A stretch of DNA of 39,315 nucleotides, taken from the NCBI GenBank assembly GCA_963934795.1, contig CAWWAF010000027.1:1-39315 (forward strand). Direction: 5' to 3'. The translations under genes were made by a program, and so were the position numbers. The stretch is from UBA8438 sp963934795 (lineage in GTDB: Bacteria > Acidobacteriota > Vicinamibacteria > Vicinamibacterales > UBA8438). A model generated the notes under the pieces. That model saw only the letters and a program-made list of their open reading frames with translations, was not told where the DNA came from and did not search any database. Shown one piece after another: positions 1 to 6,349 of this stretch (position 1 is its first letter; every line of letters starts with the position of its first letter).

Positions 1-54
1 GCCGTCGCCGTGACGCAGAACGGTGCGCCAGCCGGGTCCAACCCGCTCCAGTAA
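1..54 (+). CDS. Possible 3' end of an upstream gene
   Basis: Frame 1 is open from the window edge and ends at a TAA at 52-54, giving a short tail that ends in SNPLQ. About 45 bases later there is a strong intrinsic terminator in the same orientation, which fits a plus-strand gene ending here. Only 17 codons are visible, so no family can be assigned. Frame 3 is also open through this stretch, so the choice of frame is weak. Confidence 0.3.
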   Translation, partial: AVAVTQNGAPAGSNPLQ

Positions 55-97
55 CGGGTGATGTAAGGCTCGGGCGCAACCCGGGTAGTATTCAAGG

Positions 98-132
98 AAT
101 GGGATGTCCGCAACGGCGGGCATCCCATTTTT
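98..132 (+). terminator. Rho-independent terminator
   Basis: A near-perfect inverted repeat has arms 98-111 and 116-129 and loop AACG (112-115). It forms 14 base pairs with one G-T wobble and runs directly into a T tract (128-132). This is a textbook intrinsic terminator. It separates whatever lies upstream from the YceD/rpmF/fatty-acid operon. Confidence 0.85.
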
Positions 133-160
133 CGTGTAGGCACTGCGTTGTGTGGTCCGA

Positions 161-169
161 TGCTATAAT
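161..169 (+). promoter_or_regulatory. Extended -10 promoter for the yceD-rpmF-fab operon
   Basis: TGC followed directly by a consensus TATAAT (164-169) forms an extended -10 element. There is no good -35 hexamer at 16-18 bp spacing (the bases at 141-146 do not resemble TTGACA), which is usual for extended -10 promoters. The predicted transcription start is near 176, leaving a leader of roughly 70 nt before the ATG at 245. The site lies just after the terminator at 98-132, so it most likely starts the operon. Confidence 0.6.
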
Positions 170-244
170 CTAGGTTTGGTCCCGGGTCGAGATGGGCACA
201 CGGTATAGACAGATCAGTCGCGCGAGATGGGAACTGGAGTGTCG

Positions 245-766
245 ATGAACCTCGATCTACAGGAGATTCACGGCACACACCACCAGGTCCGGCGCACGTT
301 CGCGGCTGGCTTGCTCACGTCTGACGGGCAGGACGATTACGAAGTGACCGGGGACACCACGATTGACCTGGCTGTTCGCAAGGACGAGGCGACGTTCCGA
401 TTGATCGGCAGGATTGAGGCGATGCTCGACCTCGGCTGTGGTCGTTGCCTCGAGCGTTTTTCGTGGCCGGTGGGCTTGGACATCGATATGTTGTATCTGC
501 CGGAGTCGGAGAGTTCAGACGAAGGCGACGTGCGTATCGAGGAAGCGGACGTGAACACCGCGTTCTATCGGGACGAGCAGATCGACTTGGGCCAACTAAT
601 ACGGGAACAATTGCAGCTCACGCTCCCGATGAAGCCGCTCTGCCGGGAAGAGTGTCCAGGCTTGTGCACGTTCTGCGGTGCGAACCGAAGTACCACGACG
701 TGCGACTGCTCTGACCCGTGGGAGGATCCCAGACTGGCAGGGCTGAAGAATTTGTTGCCTCGGTGA
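245..766 (+). CDS. yceD: YceD / DUF177 family 23S rRNA accumulation protein
   Basis: This is a 173-residue protein of the DUF177 (YceD) family, which is linked to accumulation of 23S rRNA and large-subunit assembly. It is nearly always encoded next to rpmF, as it is here. Family marks are a CGRC pair in the middle, an acidic stretch, and the C-terminal signature LPMKPLCREECPGLC followed by FCGAN and a final CDC; these cysteines may bind a metal. I chose the ATG at 245 because GGAG at 236-239 sits 5 nt before it. An in-frame ATG at 227 would add six residues but has no Shine-Dalgarno. rpmF follows after 78 bases. The family is clear; its precise biochemical activity is not established. Confidence 0.9.
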   Translation: MNLDLQEIHGTHHQVRRTFAAGLLTSDGQDDYEVTGDTTIDLAVRKDEATFRLIGRIEAMLDLGCGRCLERFSWPVGLDIDMLYLPESESSDEGDVRIEEADVNTAFYRDEQIDLGQLIREQLQLTLPMKPLCREECPGLCTFCGANRSTTTCDCSDPWEDPRLAGLKNLLPR

Positions 767-844
767 CATCGGTCGCTGACGGGAGGGGCAGTCAGTCCCG
801 ACTGGCGCGAGGCGTCTCGAGGACGCGAGAGGACAGAACGAATT

Positions 845-1027
845 ATGGCGAATCCGAAACGACGGCACTCTAAATCGCGTACGGCGAAGCGGCGAACCCA
901 CCACAGTCTCGTCCCCGTCACGGCGGGGATCTGCGCGCAATGCCACGAGCGGAAACCATCCCACCAGGTCTGTCCGCACTGCGGGTATTACCGAGGTCGG
1001 CAGGTTCGTGCCGTCAAAGAGGCCTAG
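845..1027 (+). CDS. rpmF: 50S ribosomal protein L32
   Basis: This 60-residue basic protein starts MANPKRRHSKSRTAKRRTHH, the standard L32 N-terminus. It has a CAQC...CPHC zinc ribbon, so this is the zinc-binding (C+) form of L32 rather than a zinc-free paralogue. Its length is normal for the family. AGAGGA at 828-833 is a rather distant Shine-Dalgarno (11 nt). It lies second in the operon after yceD, the canonical arrangement. The next gene is fabD, 112 bases on, without the plsX and fabH that commonly intervene. Confidence 0.97.
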   Translation: MANPKRRHSKSRTAKRRTHHSLVPVTAGICAQCHERKPSHQVCPHCGYYRGRQVRAVKEA

Positions 1028-1139
1028 CCACACCGATCGCGTGGTCTTGGCCCGACGGGGCCGCGGCCATCGATGACCGCTACGACATCGCGAACCCGCG
1101 CCGCCGGTCACCGGCGCGCCACACGTGTTCAGGAGCCAC

Positions 1140-2069
1140 ATGATCGCGTTCGTTTTTCCAGGCCAGGGGTCTCAGTGTGTCGGGATGGGCCACGCGCTAG
1201 CGGCCGAATATTCCGAAGCACGTCAAACGTTCGAGCAGGCTGATGCGGCGCTGGGGATGAAGCTCAGCACCCTGTGTTTCGAGGGGCCGGTCGAGAAACT
1301 GACGCTGACAGAGTATCTGCAGCCGGCATTGGTCACGGTCGCTACCGCGACGGCTCGCGTCCTCACCGCGCGAGGTCTGACACCGGCGTTTCTGGCCGGG
1401 CACAGTCTTGGCGAGTACTCCGCCCATGTGGCCGCGGGAACCCTGGCGTTTGGTGACGCGGTCCGGACGGTCAGCAATCGTGGGCGTTACATGCAGGAGG
1501 CCGTTCCCGTGGGCGTCGGGGCCATGGCGGCTGTCATGGGGCTCGACGAAGAAACGCTCGCGCAGGCGTGCACGGACGCGGCGGAGGGGGAGGTCGTGAG
1601 TCCGGCCAATCTCAACGCGCCGGGGCAGATTGTTATCGCCGGGCATAGCGACGCGGTGCAGCGGGCGGGCGCGCGCGCGAAGGCACTCGGCGCGCGGCGA
1701 GTCGTCGCGTTGGCGGTCAGTGCGCCGTTTCATTGCGCGCTCATGCAACCGGCGGAGAAGCGGTTGGTCCCGGAACTCCGCTCGCTGGTCGTATCCGACC
1801 CGTCGATACCGGTCGTCGCCAACGTCGATGCGGAGCCGAAGCGGGACGCGGCGAGTGCGATCGACGCCCTCGTCAGCCAGGTCACCGCTCCGGTGCGATG
1901 GGAGCAGGTCGTCCGGCGCCTTGCATCCGAAGGCGTCGACACGTATCTTGAGGTAGGGTCTGGCTCGGTGTTGAGCGGACTCATCCGGCGAATCGACCGT
2001 AGCGCGAGGGTGCTGCCTGTGTCCGACCCGGAGAGTGTAGACGAAGCGGTATCGTCCCTGGCTGGCTGA
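1140..2069 (+). CDS. fabD: Malonyl-CoA:ACP transacylase FabD
   Basis: This enzyme transfers malonyl from CoA to the acyl carrier protein, loading the extender unit of type II fatty acid synthesis in the cytoplasm. The 309-residue protein begins MIAFVFPGQGSQ, has the nucleophile elbow GHSLGEYSA (Ser89) and the catalytic histidine in SAPFHCALM (His198). Its length and motif spacing are normal for the family. The ATG at 1140 is preferred over one at 1125 because AGGAG at 1131-1135 is 4 nt upstream and family members start at this point. It is followed by fabG, acpP and fabF, so the pathway context agrees. The gap to fabG (156 bases) is unusually long for this operon. Confidence 0.97.
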   Translation: MIAFVFPGQGSQCVGMGHALAAEYSEARQTFEQADAALGMKLSTLCFEGPVEKLTLTEYLQPALVTVATATARVLTARGLTPAFLAGHSLGEYSAHVAAGTLAFGDAVRTVSNRGRYMQEAVPVGVGAMAAVMGLDEETLAQACTDAAEGEVVSPANLNAPGQIVIAGHSDAVQRAGARAKALGARRVVALAVSAPFHCALMQPAEKRLVPELRSLVVSDPSIPVVANVDAEPKRDAASAIDALVSQVTAPVRWEQVVRRLASEGVDTYLEVGSGSVLSGLIRRIDRSARVLPVSDPESVDEAVSSLAG

Positions 2070-2225
2070 CGTGAATATCCAGGCGCTGCCGTATCCCGCC
2101 TGTACCGCGCGGCGTTCAGTGACAGTTGTTCGACAAGTGGCGGGAACCACGTGGGACCCGGGCGTACCGTTCGTTGGCGCGGAGGGATGTGCGGCTACGG
2201 ACGGCTACCGACCGTTACGCAGAGG

Positions 2226-2966
2226 ATGAGTAATCTACGAGAGCGCGTCGCGGTCGTGACCGGAGCGTCCCGAGGCATCGGGCGGGCGGTAGCCATTCGG
2301 TTGGGGGCGGCCGGCGCGTCGGTCGTGGCGGCGGCCCGCGGCGACCATGCCGAGGGTGTGGCGGCTGAGATACGTGAGGCTGGCGGCACGGCCCTCGCCC
2401 TCAGCGTTGACGTGACCGATGCGGATCAGGTGGCCAGTATGGTCCGCGCGACGCTCGACCAGTTCGGTCGAGTTGATGTGTTGGTCAACAACGCGGGTAT
2501 CGTTCGGGACCAACTGGCCATGCGAATGTCTCCGGCTGACTGGGACGCCGTGATCGCGACCAACCTGACGGCCGTGTTTACGTGTTCGCGCGCAGTGCTG
2601 CGCCCCATGTTGAAACAACGCGGGGGGCGTATCATCAGCGTCGGTTCGGTGGTGGGGCAGATGGGCAACGCGGGCCAGGCGAACTACGCCGCGACCAAAG
2701 CCGGGATGGTCGGGTTCTCAAAGGCCCTGGCTCGCGAGGTGGCGAGTCGCGGCATCACTGTGAACGTGGTCGCGCCGGGAATGATTGACACCGATATGAC
2801 CGCGGATCTCGGCGAATCCGCCAGAGCGGCCATGGTGAAGCAGATTCCATTGGGGCGACTTGGGTCGCCGGAAGACGTCGCGGGGGCAATTGGCTTTCTG
2901 GCCTCGGACGAAGCAGCGTATATTACGGGGCACGTGTTGTCGGTGAACGGTGGCATGTACATGTAG
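2226..2966 (+). CDS. fabG: 3-oxoacyl-[ACP] reductase FabG
   Basis: FabG reduces 3-ketoacyl-ACP to 3-hydroxyacyl-ACP with NADPH. The 246-residue short-chain dehydrogenase has the cofactor motif TGASRGIG (residues 13-20), NNAG, the catalytic triad Ser141, Tyr154 and Lys158 (in NYAATKAG), and the PGMIDTDM segment. It ends in the usual SVNGGMYM. The start is uncertain. The ATG at 2226 matches the family N-terminus (MSNLRERVAVVTG), but AGAGG lies directly against it with no spacer. ATG 2187 has the same defect, and GTG 2151 would add an atypical 25-residue extension. acpP follows after 10 bases. Confidence 0.94.
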   Translation: MSNLRERVAVVTGASRGIGRAVAIRLGAAGASVVAAARGDHAEGVAAEIREAGGTALALSVDVTDADQVASMVRATLDQFGRVDVLVNNAGIVRDQLAMRMSPADWDAVIATNLTAVFTCSRAVLRPMLKQRGGRIISVGSVVGQMGNAGQANYAATKAGMVGFSKALAREVASRGITVNVVAPGMIDTDMTADLGESARAAMVKQIPLGRLGSPEDVAGAIGFLASDEAAYITGHVLSVNGGMYM

Positions 2967-2976
2967 GAGGAGTTGA

Positions 2977-3213
2977 ATGGCGGTTGCTGAAAAAGTAAAA
3001 GGCATCATCGTGGAGCAGCTCGGGGTCGACGAAGAAGAAGTGACCTCGGATGCGTCCTTTGTGGACGATCTGGGAGCGGACTCGCTCGACACGGTGGAGC
3101 TTGTTATGGCGTTCGAAGAAGAGTTCGGCCTCGAGATTCCAGACGAAGACGCGGAGAAAATCACCCGCGTCAAAGAGGCCGTTGCGTACATCGAGTCGCA
3201 TTCGAAGAAGTAG
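2977..3213 (+). CDS. acpP: Acyl carrier protein
   Basis: This 78-residue acidic carrier shuttles growing acyl chains between the fatty acid synthesis enzymes. The phosphopantetheine attachment site is Ser36 in GADSLDTVELVM, the canonical DSL motif. A very strong Shine-Dalgarno (AGGAGG, 2965-2970) overlaps the fabG stop and lies 6 nt before the ATG. This matches the high expression usual for ACP. The gene sits between fabG and fabF, the standard order. Confidence 0.98.
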   Translation: MAVAEKVKGIIVEQLGVDEEEVTSDASFVDDLGADSLDTVELVMAFEEEFGLEIPDEDAEKITRVKEAVAYIESHSKK

Positions 3214-3239
3214 ACGGCGGCTCTCGACCGGGAGTGACT

Positions 3240-4481
3240 GTGAGTAGGCGGGTTGTGGTCACGGGGGTAGGCCTCGTGTCGTCGCTGGGCATCGGAACGG
3301 CGCCGACCTGGGAAGGGCTGTGCGCCGGCCAGAGTGGGATTCGTAGCATCACCCACTTTGACGCACACGAGTTCGCCTCGCGTATTGCGGGTGAGGTTCG
3401 CGGATTCGAGCCGCTGGATTTCGTGGCGAAGAAGGACGTCAAGAAGATGGACGTCTTTATTCAATACGCGATTGCGGCGGCCGAATTTGCGCGGGCCGAC
3501 GCCGGACTGGAGGTGACGCCCGAAATGGCGCCGAGGGTCGGCGTCTATCTGGCCTCCGGCATCGGCGGGTTCGCCACGATCGAGCGCGAGCACAAGGCGT
3601 TGCTCAAGGGCGGGCCGCGCAAGATCTCGCCTTTCTTTATTCCGGCGGCGATCATCAATCTGGCGGCCGGACACGTGTCCATACGCCTGGGCGCGAAGGG
3701 TCCCAACTCAGCCACGTGTACCGCTTGTTCCGCGTCTGCCCATGCGGTCGGCGACGCGTTCGAAACGATTCGTCGTGGCGCCGCCGACATCATGGTGGCC
3801 GGGGGGTCGGAGGCGGCCATCACCCCCATGGGGGTTGGTGGGTTCTCTGCGATGCGCGCCCTGTCCACCCGAAATGAGGAACCTACGCGCGCGAGCCGTC
3901 CATTCGACAAGGAACGTGACGGCTTCGTCATCGGTGAGGGGTCAGGGGTCATCATTCTCGAGGCCCGCGATGTCGCGCTCGCACGTGGCGCCCAGATCTA
4001 CGCGGAACTTGTCGGCTACGGCATGTCTGCGGACGCGCATCACGTGACGGCGCCACCGGAGGACGGAAGCGGGGCGCTGCGGGTGATGCAGAGCGCGATC
4101 GAGCAAGCCGGCATTACGCCCGATCAGGTGGACTACATCAACGCCCACGGCACCTCGACACCGTTCAATGATCGGATCGAGACACTGGCGATAAAACGGT
4201 GTTTCGGTGATCACGCGCGCAAGTTGGCCATCTCGTCGTCGAAATCGATGACCGGGCATCTGCTCGGTGCGGCAGGTGGCCTGGAGGCCGGCATCGTGTC
4301 GTTGGCGGTCCGCGAACAGGTCATCCCACCAACGATCAACCTCGAAAACCCAGATCCGGATTGTGATCTGGACTACGTGCCTGGGGTCAAGCGGTCGGCC
4401 ACTATCGAGTACGCGCTGTCGAACTCATTCGGGTTCGGGGGCACGAACGCTTCTTTGTTGTTCAAACGCCACGACGGGTAA
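3240..4481 (+). CDS. fabF: 3-oxoacyl-[ACP] synthase II FabF
   Basis: This is the elongating condensing enzyme, which joins malonyl-ACP to acyl-ACP with loss of CO2. The 413-residue protein has the thiolase fold with nucleophile Cys163 (in TACSASAHA), the first histidine in NAHGTSTP and the second in GHLLGAAGG. The C-terminus NSFGFGGTNASLLFKRHDG is typical. The GTG at 3240 is chosen because GGGAG (3230-3234) is 5 nt upstream; a GTG at 3234 overlaps that site. The last codons and the stop form the first copy of a 32-bp tandem repeat that continues into the intergenic region. No FabH is encoded nearby, so initiation must be handled elsewhere in the genome. Confidence 0.97.
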   Translation: MSRRVVVTGVGLVSSLGIGTAPTWEGLCAGQSGIRSITHFDAHEFASRIAGEVRGFEPLDFVAKKDVKKMDVFIQYAIAAAEFARADAGLEVTPEMAPRVGVYLASGIGGFATIEREHKALLKGGPRKISPFFIPAAIINLAAGHVSIRLGAKGPNSATCTACSASAHAVGDAFETIRRGAADIMVAGGSEAAITPMGVGGFSAMRALSTRNEEPTRASRPFDKERDGFVIGEGSGVIILEARDVALARGAQIYAELVGYGMSADAHHVTAPPEDGSGALRVMQSAIEQAGITPDQVDYINAHGTSTPFNDRIETLAIKRCFGDHARKLAISSSKSMTGHLLGAAGGLEAGIVSLAVREQVIPPTINLENPDPDCDLDYVPGVKRSATIEYALSNSFGFGGTNASLLFKRHDG

Positions 4482-4556
4482 CCACTGGGTTGTTCGAACA
4501 CCACGACGGGTACAGCACGGGTGGTTCGAACGCCACGACCGGGTAGGCACTGACGA
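4461..4556 (+). repeat. Three tandem 32-bp imperfect repeats at the fabF 3' end
   Basis: Copies begin at 4461, 4493 and 4525, each starting TTCRAAC and containing CCACGAC then GGGTA. Copy 1 encodes the last FabF residues (FKRHDG) and its TAA; copies 2 and 3 lie downstream of the stop. The period is exactly 32 bp, not a multiple of three. Copies 2 and 3 carry the palindrome TTCGAA where copy 1 has TTCAAA. The arrangement looks like local duplication of the gene end. No T tract follows, so it is not a simple terminator. Confidence 0.8.
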
Positions 4557-4596
4557 CTCGTTCGCTGAGCGTTGGTCTGCCCGACATGAGGACCGG

Positions 4597-5358
4597 ATGA
4601 AGATTGCCGTCTGTGTGAAACAGGTGGTCACGCGGGAGTGGCCACTTCGGGTCGACGACGCCGCCACCTGGGTACAGGACGGTGACGCCAGCTTCGAGAT
4701 GAACGAGCCCGACGCCTACGCCCTCGAAGAGGCGCTTCGGCTGAAAGAGCAGCATGGCGGGGAAGTCGTGGTCTGCTCGGCCGGGCCGGCGCGAGTGGCG
4801 CAGGTGATCCGCGAAGCGCTGGCACGTGGCGCGGATCGGGCGATTCGGGTCGAGAGCGACCGCCTGGCAGCAGCCGACGGAGGCATGGTGGCCGAGGCGC
4901 TGGCGTCGGCGATGCGTGAGGAAGCATTCGATCTGGTGCTCACGGGGCTCCAGTCGGACGATCAGGGCTTCGCGCAGACCGGTGTTGTGTTGGCGGAACT
5001 GCTGGAGATTCCCCACGCCACGATCATCATGGAGGTCCAGGTGACGGATGGGACCCTCCGGGTGAAACGCGAGCTCGAGGGCGGGTGGTTCCAGTGGGTC
5101 TCGATGCCGACACCGGCGCTGTTGACCATTCAGAGCGGAATTAACCAGCTCCGGTACGCGACGCTGAAGGGCATCATGTCTGCGAAGAAGAAAGACGTAC
5201 GGGTCGTCGAGCCATCCGCCGATCTGGTGCCACACCACGAGATTCTCGAGCTGTATGTACCTGAGAAGGGCAAGCAGACGCGGTTGATAGAGGGGACGCC
5301 GGGCGAAGCGGCGACCGAGCTGGTCAGGGTTCTCCGCGAAGAGGCGCGAGTCATCTAA
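4597..5358 (+). CDS. etfB: Electron transfer flavoprotein beta subunit
   Basis: The small ETF subunit pairs with EtfA to carry electrons from acyl-CoA and other dehydrogenases to ETF-ubiquinone oxidoreductase; the beta subunit usually binds AMP. The 253-residue protein starts MKIAVCVKQV and has NEPDAYALEEALRLKE, DLVLTGLQSDDQ and the LEGGWFQWVSMPTPALLTIQ segment with the following YATLKGIMSAKKK tail, all typical. GAGGA at 4588-4592 is 4 nt before the ATG. The upstream reading frame is open but overlaps fabF and is not coding. The TAA overlaps the etfA ATG (TAATG), so the subunits are translationally coupled. Confidence 0.96.
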   Translation: MKIAVCVKQVVTREWPLRVDDAATWVQDGDASFEMNEPDAYALEEALRLKEQHGGEVVVCSAGPARVAQVIREALARGADRAIRVESDRLAAADGGMVAEALASAMREEAFDLVLTGLQSDDQGFAQTGVVLAELLEIPHATIIMEVQVTDGTLRVKRELEGGWFQWVSMPTPALLTIQSGINQLRYATLKGIMSAKKKDVRVVEPSADLVPHHEILELYVPEKGKQTRLIEGTPGEAATELVRVLREEARVI

Positions 5359-6323
5359 TGGTTCTTGTTATAGCCGAGCAACGCGACGGAGTCCTGAATA
5401 AGACGAGCTGGGAGGCGATTGTTGCCGCGCAGCAGGTCGGGCAGCCGGTCCAGGTGGCTGTGGCCGGTGGTGACATTCAGGCTGTGGCGGCCGAGCTCGC
5501 AGCGGCCGAGGTCGACGCGGTCTTGACGGTTGCACATCCCGCCCTGGCGTCATACACGCCAGACGGGTTTGTGGCCGCGTTTGCCGCTCTCGTCACGGCC
5601 GTCGAACCGGCGCTGGTGCTACTGACGCATACGTACCAGACGCGTGAGTTCGCCCCGCGTCTTGCGGCGCGGCTCCGTCGGTCGCTCGTGACGGACTGCG
5701 TGGCGATGAAGACGCGGGAGGACCGCCTGGCGTTCGTGCGACCGATGTTCCAGGGGAAGTTTGTCGCCGACGTCGTTCCGACCGGGCCCTCTCCGCACTT
5801 CGCGAGCTTCCAGATCGGTGCGTTTCGCCCGGACGCCCTACGGCGTGGCGACTCGCCGGCTGAGATCCGCGACTTCCCGGTCGAGATCGATGCGGCCGCG
5901 ATCCGACAAACCGCCGAGGCGCCGTTCCAGGAAGCGAAGCAGGCGGTCGATCTCACCCAGGCGGAGCGCATTGTCGCCGTGGGTCGCGGCATCAAGAGCC
6001 AGGAGCACATTGCCATGGCTCAAAAACTGGCCGCCGTTCTCGGGGCGGAAGTGGCAGCGTCTCGGCCGATCTGCGACTCCGGCTGGCTCCCGATGGATCG
6101 GCAGGTCGGCAGTTCCGGCCAGACCGTGTCGCCGAAGCTGTATCTCGCGCTGGGAATCTCAGGAGCCATCCAGCATCTGGTTGGGATGAAGGGCGCCCGC
6201 ACCATTGTGGCCGTCAACAAGGACGCCGACGCACCAATCTTCGAGGTTGCCGATCTTGGGATCGTGGGAGATCTGTTCGAGGTGGTGCCGGCGCTGATTT
6301 CCGCACTCGACGCTGACGCCTAG
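5358..6323 (+). CDS. etfA: Electron transfer flavoprotein alpha subunit
   Basis: The large ETF subunit binds the redox FAD. The 321-residue protein has the variable N-terminal domain (MVLVIAEQRDG...) and the conserved C-terminal FAD domain from about residue 200. That domain shows VAVGRGIKSQE, GSSGQTVSPKLYLALGISG, and VAVNKDADAPIFEVADLGIVGD. This is the classic alpha-subunit signature, and the length is normal. Its ATG overlaps the etfB stop by one base. ETF-QO follows immediately, so the three genes form a complete path to the quinone pool. Confidence 0.97.
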   Translation: MVLVIAEQRDGVLNKTSWEAIVAAQQVGQPVQVAVAGGDIQAVAAELAAAEVDAVLTVAHPALASYTPDGFVAAFAALVTAVEPALVLLTHTYQTREFAPRLAARLRRSLVTDCVAMKTREDRLAFVRPMFQGKFVADVVPTGPSPHFASFQIGAFRPDALRRGDSPAEIRDFPVEIDAAAIRQTAEAPFQEAKQAVDLTQAERIVAVGRGIKSQEHIAMAQKLAAVLGAEVAASRPICDSGWLPMDRQVGSSGQTVSPKLYLALGISGAIQHLVGMKGARTIVAVNKDADAPIFEVADLGIVGDLFEVVPALISALDADA

Positions 6324-6335
6324 CGCGGCGGAAGA

Positions 6336-6349
6336 GGGAGGTTGGTCTG
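6336..6349 (+). promoter_or_regulatory. Shine-Dalgarno and CTG start that set the ETF-QO N-terminus
   Basis: GGGAGG (6336-6341) is followed after 5 nt by CTG (6347-6349), the only in-frame codon near it that can plausibly initiate. No ATG, GTG or TTG lies in frame at a suitable distance. The GTG at 6374 has no Shine-Dalgarno and would cut into the first strand of the FAD-binding fold. Confidence 0.6.

Noticed and set aside
1102..1116. CGCCGG-TCA-CCGGCG hairpin between rpmF and fabD
   Set aside because: Only 6 bp with a 3-base loop and no T tract, so it is not supported as a terminator; such palindromes are expected at this GC content.
1197..2150. 317-codon open frame on the minus strand opposite fabD
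   Set aside because: Arg-rich composition and no recognisable domain; fabD on the plus strand has all catalytic motifs.
4517..4545. GGTTCGAAC with flanking GTGG/CCAC resembles a tRNA T-arm
   Set aside because: No acceptor, D or anticodon stem can be built around it, and the sequence is simply part of the 32-bp tandem repeat.
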